DNA from: a virus
Direction: 5' to 3' (one strand)
IMG/VR virus record: IMGVR_UViG_3300048584_000008
Coordinates: 1 to 61,357 of that record
DNA length: 61,357 nucleotides
Numbering within the stretch: the first letter of the stretch is position 1; the number at the start of each line of letters is the position of its first letter. This document shows positions 42,051-50,572 of the stretch, one piece after another. The notes below the pieces were generated by a model, which searched no databases, was not told the origin of the DNA, and saw nothing but the letters and a program-made list of their open reading frames with translations. The position numbers were made by a program, and so were the translations under genes.

Positions 42051-42598
42051 TCCCACTCCTCAGCAACGCCCGAGGCAGGGACGCCAGCCCCAGCCTCCGG
42101 GGTGGTAGCCCGAACAGCACGCGGCTTGAACGTGGTCTTACCCTCGGTATTGACAAGGAGGAACTCAGCCGCCTTCTCATCTACAAGCGCCTCTAAGAGG
42201 GCGAACTTCTCGGCGGGGGTAGACTTAGCCGTAGTCCCGGGAATGGCACCAGCGGCCACCACGGCGGCTACAAAGGCTACTGCCGTGTTGTAGGCCGACT
42301 GCCTAGAGATGACGTCCTGCTTGTAGTCACCGCCTGCAGTAGCTGGCGGCTTAGCCAGCCCACCCGTCTGCTGGACAGCGGCAGCTGCGTTAGCCACCAC
42401 GCTCAGGGTGCGGGTATCGGCGTTAAGGAAGTTACCATTCTGGGTAGCCGTGAAGCTAACAGTATCGCCGGCCTTGGCAGCTGGCGGCTTGTTGCCACAG
42501 CCATAACGGTTACCGTCTACGATCATGGTGTACATCATAGCGCCCGTCTTGGTGGGGAACGCCTTAATCTCACTGACCATGCCTTGAATCTGAGCCAT
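42047..42598 (-). CDS. Putative single-stranded DNA-binding protein (OB-fold-like)
   Basis: 183 residues. The first 70 residues (GMVSEIKAFPTKTGAMMYTM, YGCGNKPPAAKAGDTVSFTA, TQNGNFLNADT) look like a small OB fold that replaces a bacterial SSB, and the acidic C-terminal end (GVAEEWE) is typical of SSBs. The middle is an Ala-rich helical region. It lies next to the DNA polymerase gene, which supports a replication role. Confidence 0.65.
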   Translation of the reverse strand: MAQIQGMVSEIKAFPTKTGAMMYTMIVDGNRYGCGNKPPAAKAGDTVSFTATQNGNFLNADTRTLSVVANAAAAVQQTGGLAKPPATAGGDYKQDVISRQSAYNTAVAFVAAVVAAGAIPGTTAKSTPAEKFALLEALVDEKAAEFLLVNTEGKTTFKPRAVRATTPEAGAGVPASGVAEEWE

Positions 42599-42601
42599 GT
42601 T

Positions 42602-44497
42602 TTACTTCTCCTTAAAGGTAAAGGTACCATCGGGAAACACATTCCAAATGGATTCACTAGAGGCGGTGCCCCAGTTGCGTGAAGCCTTGACGCCCACGCC
42701 TAGCGGTGTAACAAACTCATAGTCATAAATCTCCCGCAGGTAGCGGTATACATCATCCGTCAGCGACTGCTTAAGTAGCTGCTTACAAATCTCTACTGCA
42801 TCCTTGTGAACTATTGCTCCAATAGAATCGTGGATCGTGGTGAAGATTCGGATTGCAGCACCAGCACTCCTGTGCCAGAAGTGTACCAAGGCTATCGGGA
42901 TAATCTCTCCAGTAGCAAACCCCTGTACAGGGTAGTTATAAATCTGAGTGGTGTTGGTTATGTATCCACCCCTATTCATCTTGGTGCCCGGCCAGTAGAA
43001 TGTCATGCCGTATGGTGTACGCTGCTGCTTAGTGTCTATGGCCCTTAGTGCCCACGAGTACTGCTCGTTGGCTATGTAGGTGTACTTGGCCTTGAAGAAC
43101 TCGCAGTATTCTACTACAGCATCTGAGCCTGACGCACCGCCATACAGCGGCTTGAAGGTAAACGCCTTACTATCTTGTCGCCTCTCCTTAGCAGTCATTG
43201 TATCAAAGCCTGGGTGTCCGTGCTCGAACAAGAAGTTAGCAGTAATCGTATGAACATCTACATCTTCCGCAATCTCCTTGATAGCTACTGGGTCACGGCA
43301 AAGGTCTGCAGCTACACGGAACTCTAGTTGTGCGCCGTCGCCCTCTACTACTACCCAATCTTCATGACCTGACCAGAACAATCTCTTGTACTCACGTGGG
43401 ACATTCTGTAACTGGATGCCTCGCGGCTTCTTCTCACCAGCAAATAATAGCGGCTTGCCCGACGAGGTTAGCCGGTGTGTACCGGCTCGGCCTAGGTTGA
43501 ACGAGCCGAAGAACTTACCACCATACTCGTCACACACTCCCTTGAAGAACACAAGGTTCTTAGTAAGCAGGCTGTCAAGCCTGTTGAAGCGGCGGTACAG
43601 GTCGAGGAAAGCTTCCTGCTTAGGGGTCTTAGCTACTAGCCTAGACAAAGCATCTGTGCTAGTAGATGGGGCACCCTTGCCGGTAAGCATCTCCTTACCA
43701 CGGTGGTCGGTAGGTACCCTGAACTTAAGCACGCTGAATAGGAACTCACCTACCTGTTTAGGGCTAGCTAGATTGATGCCGCCTGTCTGCTCGTACAACT
43801 CTGTGTTAGCTGCCTGCCACTCAGTCTGCGTCTTGCGGTACTCCTCTGCTACAGCTACAGGGTCTAGGGTCAAGCCCTCAAACTCTATATCGGCTAGCAC
43901 CGCAGCTGTCAGGTTGCGGGTGTGTACTAGGTGCATCTGCTCCATGTACGTGAGCTTAGCTATCTGATCTACAAAGACTCGGTGCGTAATGTCTACGTCC
44001 TGCTTGCAGTACTTGAGTAGCCAGTCCTGCTTAATAGTGGAGGGGCACATGCCCATCCGCATCAGCGTAGCTACAAGGTTACCCTTGCCCGCTATACCTA
44101 TACGTGCAGCTAGTGCATCTAAGTTGCGCTCCAGCTGGCGGTTACCGTCGAGTACCCAAGCACCTAGCATAGTATCGTAAAAGAGTACGGTGCGTAGGTC
44201 GAGGCCACATCGCTTGAGCCATTGCATCTCGAACTTGGAGTTCTGTGCAACAACAAACTTAACGCGGCGTATGTCTTCTAGCAGTTCCTCTAGTTCGTAC
44301 TCATCACCGAACTTATACTTCTCCTCTAACAGCACGCCCTTCTTGTACCTAGACCAGCAGGCTAACACTATCCTGTTGTCAGGGCACAGGGCAGAGCCCT
44401 TGTCCTTGTTCGTGGTCTCGAAGTCTAGTACTAGATACTCCGCGTCGCTGGTGTATACGTACTGGCTATCCTTCTGCAAGAACCACGGAAGGCTCAT
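42602..44497 (-). CDS. Family A DNA polymerase with 3'-5' exonuclease
   Basis: 631 residues. The exonuclease domain shows VLDFETT (Exo I), VVAQNSKFEMQWL (Exo II) and YCKQDVDIT (Exo III). The polymerase domain has motif A EGDGAQLEFRVAADL, motif B RQDSKAFTFKPLYGGASG and motif C TTIHDSIGAIV. Motif A has GDGAQLE in place of the usual DxSQIE; both catalytic Asp residues are present. It replicates the phage genome. ATGA junction with the upstream small gene. Confidence 0.93.
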   Translation of the reverse strand: MSLPWFLQKDSQYVYTSDAEYLVLDFETTNKDKGSALCPDNRIVLACWSRYKKGVLLEEKYKFGDEYELEELLEDIRRVKFVVAQNSKFEMQWLKRCGLDLRTVLFYDTMLGAWVLDGNRQLERNLDALAARIGIAGKGNLVATLMRMGMCPSTIKQDWLLKYCKQDVDITHRVFVDQIAKLTYMEQMHLVHTRNLTAAVLADIEFEGLTLDPVAVAEEYRKTQTEWQAANTELYEQTGGINLASPKQVGEFLFSVLKFRVPTDHRGKEMLTGKGAPSTSTDALSRLVAKTPKQEAFLDLYRRFNRLDSLLTKNLVFFKGVCDEYGGKFFGSFNLGRAGTHRLTSSGKPLLFAGEKKPRGIQLQNVPREYKRLFWSGHEDWVVVEGDGAQLEFRVAADLCRDPVAIKEIAEDVDVHTITANFLFEHGHPGFDTMTAKERRQDSKAFTFKPLYGGASGSDAVVEYCEFFKAKYTYIANEQYSWALRAIDTKQQRTPYGMTFYWPGTKMNRGGYITNTTQIYNYPVQGFATGEIIPIALVHFWHRSAGAAIRIFTTIHDSIGAIVHKDAVEICKQLLKQSLTDDVYRYLREIYDYEFVTPLGVGVKASRNWGTASSESIWNVFPDGTFTFKEK

Positions 44498-44724
44498 CCA
44501 AAGACCTCCGTGAATTGTTCGCGTGTCATAGTGTGGCTAGGTGCCAGTCCACCAGACGGTAGTCTTTTGTGGAAGATTAGGAAGCCACCTAAGGCTTCCG
44601 GTAATACGGCCCACTCAGTCCCTGACAGGTCGTACCCCCACAGGGTACCATGTAGTTCGTGTGTGAATCCCTTGTGGTACAACAACACAAGGTCTGTGTA
44701 GTCTAGATAGTCTTCTTGCTCCAT
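44494..44724 (-). CDS. Small hypothetical protein, first gene after the 44.8 kb promoter
   Basis: 76 residues (MEQEDYLDYTDLVLLYHKGF, then a Gly/Leu/His region). No recognised domain. Translationally coupled (ATGA) to the polymerase gene. The mRNA leader upstream is the AT-rich stretch from 44725. Confidence 0.6.
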   Translation of the reverse strand: MEQEDYLDYTDLVLLYHKGFTHELHGTLWGYDLSGTEWAVLPEALGGFLIFHKRLPSGGLAPSHTMTREQFTEVFG

Positions 44725-44814
44725 ATGCTCCTATAATGCTCTATATAATATATGCTCTTATATATTTATATATATTTATATATTATATATATCTCTTCGC
44801 TGACCTAGGTCCAG
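44725..44814. other. AT-rich leader with GCTCTTA motif (possible origin)
   Basis: No gene. Nearly pure A/T from 44758 to 44792, with GCTCCTATA, GCTCTATA and GCTCTTATA at 44727-44763. Composition and motif resemble the left-end gap (742-870). It lies just downstream of a strong promoter and beside polymerase and helicase genes. Role as an origin with a transcription primer is inference. Confidence 0.45.
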
Positions 44815-44843
44815 ATTATAAAGACCTAAGCCACTCGTGTCAA
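44815..44843 (-). promoter_or_regulatory. Perfect-consensus sigma-70 promoter for the replication genes
   Basis: On the minus strand TTGACA, 17 bases, TATAAT. The palindrome GACCTAGGTC lies just after the -10 box (about 44802-44811), and the spacer carries CTTAGGTC. The 38344 promoter also has CCTAGGTC. It would drive leftward transcription through the AT-rich leader into the polymerase gene. Confidence 0.92.
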
Positions 44844-44881
44844 TAGTTTATCATCTGTTCATTCACTCAAGGTACATCTAG

Positions 44882-46087
44882 TTAAACAGATGTATAACGA
44901 GAGATGCTTGGACTCAGCCTTACAGGGAAGCTAGCGTGGTCACCAGACAACTTATTCTTGGGAAGACTAATCATTCTCAGCCCCTGATTCTCTAGTGCCG
45001 GGGTCACACCGATACCAATCATCACGTCCGCTTGCGACGGAATGCCTACGTTAGAGAAGTCAACGTCACCTTGGTCAAGTACTTCCTTGTTGCGAGCAGA
45101 CTCACCTGCCTGCGTCACAGAAAACACAGCGATGCCCATCTTCTTAGCTAGGTTACGCATGGCAGTAGCCGCTGCTTCCAGCTGAAGTACCCTACTCTCA
45201 GACTTCATAGCCACGTTACGCAGCTGGTCAACGACAATCCACTTAGCATTGTACCTATCTGCGTAGTCCTCAATCTGCCGGGGAGTACCCGGTGCCACGC
45301 TAAGGAACTGAACGTTAGCTAAACCTTGGTCCGTTGCTTGCTGAAGTGCGGCCTCCGGGTTAGCCAGTATCTCGTGCTTAGTCATGCCGGTGAGGCATGA
45401 TATCAGCCGAACTAACATGTCCTGCGGCCTATCCTCGTTGCCGAAGTACACACCCATCAGTCCCTGCCTAGCGAATCCAGCAGCGATGGTCAGCATCAGC
45501 GCAGTCTTACCTGCCTCTGACATACCGTACACTACTACGTGGTGGCCCCCTCTCACGCCACCGTCTATGTGATTAGAGATAGCCATAGGGTATACAGCCA
45601 TCTTAGTACTATCATCTGCCTCGCCAGTAAGGATGGATAAGAAGTTAGTACTATCTACTACCTCAACCCCTTCCTCTGTTAGGTCCTCTAGCTCGGTCAA
45701 CCTACATACTGTTTGATACTCTTCTAGTAACCCCTCGTGGTCTCTATCCTCAACAATTGCTTGCGCTAGAGATAACCCTAGCTCCGTTTTCCTAGCCCCC
45801 AATACTACCTGCCGCACGTTAACCTCTGATATATCCAGAGATACTGCACTGTCTACTAGGGTACTAAACTCTAGTAAGTGCTTGTCGTTACGCGTAGTAT
45901 CTTCGAGTAATCCCTTAAGGGTATTACCGTCTACTTTAGTAGCCGTAGTATCTCGGCCATAGTAACTAGATACTTGGTCGAATACTATCTGAAAGGCTCG
46001 TGAGTATTTCCTTAAGTCAATGTGCCCAGAGATAAGGTCGAAGCTTTCTCTTGAGCGCAGACTCGCCGCTAATAGTGTGGTCTCCAT
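44882..46087 (-). CDS. Replicative DNA helicase (DnaB-like, RecA-fold)
   Basis: 401 residues. Walker A GMSEAGKT at 188-195 after HHVVVYG; Walker B in YNAKWIVVDQLRNV; the Gln of IAVFSVTQAGESARN and NVGIPSQADVMIGI match DnaB motifs 3 and 4. An N-terminal helical domain of about 150 residues precedes the ATPase. It unwinds DNA ahead of the polymerase. TAATG junction with the previous gene. Confidence 0.88.
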   Translation of the reverse strand: METTLLAASLRSRESFDLISGHIDLRKYSRAFQIVFDQVSSYYGRDTTATKVDGNTLKGLLEDTTRNDKHLLEFSTLVDSAVSLDISEVNVRQVVLGARKTELGLSLAQAIVEDRDHEGLLEEYQTVCRLTELEDLTEEGVEVVDSTNFLSILTGEADDSTKMAVYPMAISNHIDGGVRGGHHVVVYGMSEAGKTALMLTIAAGFARQGLMGVYFGNEDRPQDMLVRLISCLTGMTKHEILANPEAALQQATDQGLANVQFLSVAPGTPRQIEDYADRYNAKWIVVDQLRNVAMKSESRVLQLEAAATAMRNLAKKMGIAVFSVTQAGESARNKEVLDQGDVDFSNVGIPSQADVMIGIGVTPALENQGLRMISLPKNKLSGDHASFPVRLSPSISRYTSV

Positions 46088-46455
46088 TAGATAACATCAT
46101 ACTGTTCAACAATCTGCGAGACTAGCTCGGGGTCGTCGTATTGAAACCTATCAGGCAGGTTAAGCGTACGTATCTGTTTGTCCTCCATCTTACCAAAGTG
46201 GGCAGACAGCTGATGGAACACCTCAGGGTTAGCACACACAATCTCGTCAGCCCACTCAATCAGTACCTCGTCCACAGGTATGAGAGCGTAGTCAGTATAC
46301 ACACCCGCCGCTCTGGTGTTGAAGTTGTACGGCGGATTGGCAAGCACCTTAGCCATAGTGGGGCTACGCAGAAGTCCAGCCGAGCAAAGGCACAAGACCT
46401 TATAGGCCGGGCCTTGGTTAGGATTCTTTACATTGTACATGCGGTTGTGCGACAT
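46087..46455 (-). CDS. Low-molecular-weight tyrosine-phosphatase-like protein
   Basis: 122 residues, AAGGAG before ATG. CSAGLLRSP at 24-32 is the CX5R phosphate-binding loop (Cys24, Arg30). TRAAGVYTD, DEIVCANPEV and IRTLNLPDRFQYDDPELV follow the order of the 'predicted protein tyrosine phosphatase' family (COG4551-like). It may remove phosphate from host or phage proteins or RNA ends. A counter-acting kinase was not found. Confidence 0.78.
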   Translation of the reverse strand: MSHNRMYNVKNPNQGPAYKVLCLCSAGLLRSPTMAKVLANPPYNFNTRAAGVYTDYALIPVDEVLIEWADEIVCANPEVFHQLSAHFGKMEDKQIRTLNLPDRFQYDDPELVSQIVEQYDVI

Positions 46456-46464
46456 GCTTTCTCC

Positions 46465-47127
46465 TTATACGTCAATCACCATCGGTGGGTTAGTCTGGTC
46501 ATAGTTCCTATCACACATGGCTACGTTGTAGAACTCGCAGCCTTCGTGTGTATCACGGCCATAGCTCTCGTGTATGTGCCCGTTAATCCAGTGCTTAGGC
46601 TTGACACTCAGTGACTGGAACCACTGTGCGTACGCCCACGTACCTACTGGCTGGCGGTTATAGTCCACAGCGTCGGGCTTCAGAGCATCTAGCCTCTGCC
46701 ACATGGGGGCGTGAGATACCACAATGTCCGGCGTCTCATCTCCTAGCATGTGTAGCTTACGCATGAGGTCTGCATCCTCTACATTCCACGCCCAGCCACG
46801 TAGCCCGGTAACAAACTGTAGACCGAGCAAGGTCATGCGGTTAGGCAGGATAGTTATACCATCCTCAAAGACTACTAGCTTTACGCCTGACTCTCTTCGT
46901 AGCTGGGCACCGGCTAGGCCCTCGTAGTCTCGGATGTAGTAGTCGTGGTTGCCGGGGATAAGCAGCTTAGTCTTGTGAGGTAGGGCACCCAGCCAGTCTA
47001 GCTTATCCTGCCACTCACTTACCTGCCCACTGTACATCAGGTCGCCAGCGTGGATGAACACATCTCCATCCGGTATCTTAGCTGGGTCAGTCTTGAAGTG
47101 GGTGTCACTCGTTGCTACGATTCTCAT
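46465..47127 (-). CDS. Calcineurin-like metallophosphoesterase
   Basis: 220 residues. Metal-binding motifs in order: SDTHFK, HAGDLM, PGNHDYYI, then VSHAPMW and INGHIHESYG. Likely substrates are nucleotides, nucleic acid ends or phosphoproteins. It is next to the tyrosine-phosphatase-like gene and overlaps its upstream neighbour (ATGA). Confidence 0.88.
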   Translation of the reverse strand: MRIVATSDTHFKTDPAKIPDGDVFIHAGDLMYSGQVSEWQDKLDWLGALPHKTKLLIPGNHDYYIRDYEGLAGAQLRRESGVKLVVFEDGITILPNRMTLLGLQFVTGLRGWAWNVEDADLMRKLHMLGDETPDIVVSHAPMWQRLDALKPDAVDYNRQPVGTWAYAQWFQSLSVKPKHWINGHIHESYGRDTHEGCEFYNVAMCDRNYDQTNPPMVIDV

Positions 47128-47657
47128 ACTCTACTCCCCCTCGCCGCGCTGAGTGCTGCTTCAAGTACGGCCAGTTCATCAACATACTTCGGCCCGGTGT
47201 ATTGTCCATGATGGTTTTGGTGCAATGTCCAAACGCTGAGGTAACGAGAATCTGCGTGGATTTCTCGCAGCTTCGCGCATAGCGCGTTGGCCGCCTCCGT
47301 CACCCCGGCGCTGGCGGTGGGCGGGGCGGCGAAGTAGTACGGGATGGCCTCTATGGGTTTGTTGCCGTTGCGCTCTTGCCCTCCGCTGAACTCAATTACG
47401 GTTCGGCCCGAACCCCATGCGTCGGAATAGCGGTAGGCGTAGCCATCAGGCTTTCGCTCCCCGGCCAGATCAGAAAGGCGGGCGGCGATGCCATCCAGCG
47501 CGGCGTATGCCGCCTCTTTTGCGGAGTCGAGGCCGCAGCCACAGGTCTGCACGGCTTCGTTGTTGTACGCGTCCAGGTCGCCACAGGAATCATCGTGCTT
47601 GGCGTAGGGAAAGATCGCCTCCAACACCGCCAGCGCCTGTTTATGGGTCATGGTCAC
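47124..47657 (-). CDS. GC-rich hypothetical protein (host-like codon use)
   Basis: 177 residues from GTG 47657, which overlaps the previous stop (GTGA) and has AGGAG eight bases upstream; ATG 47651 is also possible. The N-terminus is helical with Cys (CGDLDAY, QTCGCGLD); the C-terminus (LREIHADSRYLSVWTLHQNH, HGQYTGPKYVDELAVLEAAL) is conserved-looking. Base composition is clearly more GC-rich and CTA-poor than the flanking helicase and primase genes, suggesting later acquisition. Confidence 0.6.
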   Translation of the reverse strand: MTMTHKQALAVLEAIFPYAKHDDSCGDLDAYNNEAVQTCGCGLDSAKEAAYAALDGIAARLSDLAGERKPDGYAYRYSDAWGSGRTVIEFSGGQERNGNKPIEAIPYYFAAPPTASAGVTEAANALCAKLREIHADSRYLSVWTLHQNHHGQYTGPKYVDELAVLEAALSAARGSRV

Positions 47658-48094
47658 GGTGCGTTCTCCTGGAGGGCGGCGGCTATCCATTCGGCGTCAT
47701 TGCTTCGGGCGCGGGCTTGAGAAGCGGCGTTGCGCCAAACGTCACGGCGCTCAAACTCATCATCTTCGCGGGCCGCTTGCGCCATTTCATCAAACTGCTC
47801 GGCAATAGCCTTTAGAATTAGGCGGGGCGCTTTCTCGGAAACGATGCGGAACTCCGCCCGATCAACCGCCAGCATTGCCGCCGAGCGCGTCAGGTCATTC
47901 ACCTCCCCGCCCCCGGCCTGCTCGACGGCTGCGCGGGTGTTCTCGTCAGAAAGTTCATCACGCAAGACTATGGCCGCTTGTCCCAGCTTCTTGACTATGA
48001 CTTCTTCGATTAGCGGAGTTATAGCGCTATGAACGAAGGCTTGGATTGCGCGGCGCTGTTCTTCTGTCACGTTGCTCGGCAGTTCGTTAGTCAC
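47654..48094 (-). CDS. GC-rich hypothetical helical protein
   Basis: 146 residues, helical and charged. The segment EEVIVKKLGQAAIVLRDELS resembles a segment of the next gene (RQVLVKKLSMAVVYAARELN), so the two are probably distant duplicates. The end (RSNDAEWIAAALQENAP) is typical of small phage proteins. No function recognised. Confidence 0.58.
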   Translation of the reverse strand: MTNELPSNVTEEQRRAIQAFVHSAITPLIEEVIVKKLGQAAIVLRDELSDENTRAAVEQAGGGEVNDLTRSAAMLAVDRAEFRIVSEKAPRLILKAIAEQFDEMAQAAREDDEFERRDVWRNAASQARARSNDAEWIAAALQENAP

Positions 48095-48285
48095 GGCTTG
48101 CTTTCCTTGTTCAGTTCCCTGGCGGCGTACACCACAGCCATGCTCAGCTTCTTGACCAAAACTTGCCTGATGCAGTCCATCAGCATGGTGTCCACCAGAG
48201 CCTCAACCTGTTTGCGAATTTCCGGCGTCACGACAATTGGCTCGTCGTCCGCCACCAGCGCCTCGCATTGTGAGCGTAGGGTCAT
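48091..48285 (-). CDS. Small protein paralogous to its downstream neighbour
   Basis: 64 residues, ATGA junctions on both sides. The central helix RQVLVKKLSMAVVYAARELN matches the neighbour's helix. No family recognised. Confidence 0.58.
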   Translation of the reverse strand: MTLRSQCEALVADDEPIVVTPEIRKQVEALVDTMLMDCIRQVLVKKLSMAVVYAARELNKESKP

Positions 48286-48413
48286 TTCTTTCTCCAGTAT
48301 AGAAAGTCGAGAAATCCAAGGAACAACACAAGCAGCAGCACTAAGCCGACTACCATGCCCAGCTCAAACAGGGCCTTTGCCGCCCAGAACTGTATGGATT
48401 CAATGAACGTCAT
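48282..48413 (-). CDS. Small single-span membrane peptide
   Basis: 43 residues (MTFIESIQFWAAKALFELGM, then VVGLVLLLVLFLGFLDFL and basic end WRKK). One long hydrophobic helix. ATGA overlaps with both neighbours make it almost certainly translated. Confidence 0.62.
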   Translation of the reverse strand: MTFIESIQFWAAKALFELGMVVGLVLLLVLFLGFLDFLYWRKK

Positions 48414-49288
48414 TTGCTAACCTCCTTAATATCCTGCGGTATATGCAGCACGCTTTCCTTAATCAACCAGTCAACCAGCTGCTCTTCGCTCAGGTCCTTT
48501 ATGTCCTTGTCCAGTCTAGGTACGTACACCTTAAGCTTGTTACGTATACGCAGGGCGGTCTTAACTGCCTTATCGTAGGCGTCCTTATCCAGAGCAAGGT
48601 GTACACTATCATACCCTTGCTGAACTAGAGCTGAAAGGAGTTCGTCTGACAGGTTTGTACCGAGCAGGGCCACGGCATGTAGATACCTCGACGCCCGTAT
48701 AGCGGATAGCTGGTCCTCTACTATGATGACTTCCTTAGCACCGGCACACGGGTACCATGCCCCCCTGTTACCGTCGAGGAACGACAGGGTTTTAGGGCCG
48801 TCGTTAGTACCTAGGCTACGGGCAACAAAGCCATACAGCTTACCGTATGTATCTCGTACGGGCATGAGCAGCCTCCCCTCCCCTTCCCGGGCGTACTCTC
48901 TTGTCCAGCTCAGCTCGCCCCGAGCGAAATCCTGTTGCCGTAGGAAGTACCTGTCCGCAAGGTATCCCGATACTCCTTTAGGGAGCGGACCTTTTCCAGT
49001 AAGGCGATAACGTTCGACACCACTGAGTCGCTTGGGTCTCCCTGCCTCAAAGCCTTCGTATACATCTCCGTTGCCGAGTACCGTAACTCCTCCTCTAAGA
49101 GAGCAAGCCGCACGATGGCAGATGAAGAGTAAGGAATGGTTAACTCTGGAAACTGAGAAAGTACGCTCACCTGTTCGACCGCCTTCGCAGGCGGGGCAGA
49201 GTCTTCCACTAACTGAAACCCCATCGGCAAGCGTTCCGTATTCAAGTCGTACGGCGTCGGCGTATTGATGTTTTGCATTTGTATTCAC
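48410..49288 (-). CDS. DNA primase with zinc finger and TOPRIM domain (T7-like)
   Basis: 292 residues from a GTG start with GGAAGGGAA upstream. A zinc finger is formed by Cys31, Cys34, Cys57 and Cys62 (CPAC and CHRAAC). The TOPRIM domain shows VIIVEDQLSAIRAS and LALDKDAYDKA. It makes RNA primers for lagging-strand synthesis; the helicase is a separate protein here, unlike T7 gp4. A 122-codon open frame overlaps its 5' half. Confidence 0.88.
   Translation of the reverse strand: MNTNAKHQYADAVRLEYGTLADGVSVSGRLCPACEGGRTGERTFSVSRVNHSLLFICHRAACSLRGGVTVLGNGDVYEGFEAGRPKRLSGVERYRLTGKGPLPKGVSGYLADRYFLRQQDFARGELSWTREYAREGEGRLLMPVRDTYGKLYGFVARSLGTNDGPKTLSFLDGNRGAWYPCAGAKEVIIVEDQLSAIRASRYLHAVALLGTNLSDELLSALVQQGYDSVHLALDKDAYDKAVKTALRIRNKLKVYVPRLDKDIKDLSEEQLVDWLIKESVLHIPQDIKEVSK
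48910..49278 (-). CDS. Possible overprinted protein inside the primase gene
   Basis: 122 residues in another frame, starting at an ATG ten bases downstream of the primase GTG and sharing its ribosome site. The translation looks protein-like: a disordered start (MQNINTPTPYDLNTERLPMG), then amphipathic helices (IVRLALLEEELRYSATEMYT, VSNVIALLEKVRSLKEYRDT). The zinc finger shows primase is real, so this would be a genuine overprint or a chance frame. Confidence 0.35.
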   Translation of the reverse strand: MQNINTPTPYDLNTERLPMGFQLVEDSAPPAKAVEQVSVLSQFPELTIPYSSSAIVRLALLEEELRYSATEMYTKALRQGDPSDSVVSNVIALLEKVRSLKEYRDTLRTGTSYGNRISLGAS

Positions 49289-49297
49289 TTCCCTTCC

Positions 49298-50572
49298 TTA
49301 ATGTAAGACCGCGTTATTGCGGAGCTTATCAATCTCTTGTGATACAGCGTCGGCAATACTATCGGCATCCTTGCTTGAGTTATTACGACGGACAACGAAC
49401 GACATCTCTCTTGCCCCACTTACGTTATCAACTACGGGGAAGGCACCAACAATTACCACAGGTACCACCGCCTCCTTGCGTATGAACTCATAGGCACCGG
49501 GAGATACGTGGCGCATCACAGCCCGTGTGCTGTCTCCATCCAGCTCGGCCTCACCATACAGGGTGTAGGAATCGGAGTCGTATACGTCACCCATAAAGCT
49601 GCATTCCACGCCCGCTACAGCAGCTACCTTGGCAAGACGCATTTCCTCTTCGTTGGCGTGTACCTTGAACTTCATTCGTACCTTAGCCCCAGTAGGGGCG
49701 GGAGTAACAACAGCGGGAGTTACCTCTGCCGGCTTTAGCAGCGCCAGCATACTATTGACCATCTGCTCTTGCGTGTTAACCACCGAGTAGCCACGCGACC
49801 TACCCCGTCTGGACCAGCCGGGCTGCCACTCCCCCTCGTTGTACACTGCAGCCGGGGTCACGGCCTGCGGAAGAGGAGAAGAGCTGAACTGGCGGGGGTT
49901 CGTGACATCGAACGTGTACTTACGCTCGGGCTTGAGATCAAGTACCTCAGGCTCAAGGGACAGACCGTTGCGACGGCAGAGCCACGCCATCATCTCTGGC
50001 TCGGACGCCAGCAGCATGCGGTTAGTGTCCTTGATGTAGCCTGCAAACATCGGGCGATCTGCGTTACGAGCGATGAACAGCTTATCCTTCTCATCCTGAT
50101 CGTACCACACGAAGGCGAACGCACCCTTGAACAGAGCGAACGCCTCGTCACCCTGCTCGGCGATCATGTTCATCGCCCACTCTGAGTCCACGTCATACTT
50201 GACAGAGTTCCAGCCCTGAAGCGTGCCGTTGTGCACGCCTATAAGCAGAGACTTATTAGCCTTCTCTGCCGTGAACGGATGGGCCGTGGCGTCGAGGATA
50301 TCTCCCGTAGTAGCCGCCCGATTGTGTCCGATAGTAATCCGGCTGCTGTCTGTGTCCCTAAGAAAGCCGCTAGCCTTAGGGTCATTAACGAAATCCCAGC
50401 CTGCCTTAGCAGCCTTATAGGAGTACAGCTTCTTAGCGTCTAGCTGAAAGAGCCCAGTAGAATCATCCCCTCGCAGGGAGTTACACACCAGAGCCTGCTC
50501 GAACAGCTTTGTGATAGACAGGTCAGCACTACGACTACCTTCCCCATTAACTATACCTACGATACCACACAT
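49298..50572 (-). CDS. Class II glutamine amidotransferase with C-terminal extension
   Basis: 424 residues. It starts MCGIVGIV, exposing Cys2 as nucleophile, with SLRGDDSTGLF, GHNRAATTGDIL, HPF and VHNGTLQGW of the Ntn glutaminase fold. It releases ammonia from glutamine for a partner. About 200 C-terminal residues (a linker rich in Arg/Ser, then a beta domain) are unlike standard enzymes. It neighbours amidoligases, so ammonia or a glutamine-derived amine is probably used there (inference). Confidence 0.85.
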   Translation of the reverse strand: MCGIVGIVNGEGSRSADLSITKLFEQALVCNSLRGDDSTGLFQLDAKKLYSYKAAKAGWDFVNDPKASGFLRDTDSSRITIGHNRAATTGDILDATAHPFTAEKANKSLLIGVHNGTLQGWNSVKYDVDSEWAMNMIAEQGDEAFALFKGAFAFVWYDQDEKDKLFIARNADRPMFAGYIKDTNRMLLASEPEMMAWLCRRNGLSLEPEVLDLKPERKYTFDVTNPRQFSSSPLPQAVTPAAVYNEGEWQPGWSRRGRSRGYSVVNTQEQMVNSMLALLKPAEVTPAVVTPAPTGAKVRMKFKVHANEEEMRLAKVAAVAGVECSFMGDVYDSDSYTLYGEAELDGDSTRAVMRHVSPGAYEFIRKEAVVPVVIVGAFPVVDNVSGAREMSFVVRRNNSSKDADSIADAVSQEIDKLRNNAVLH

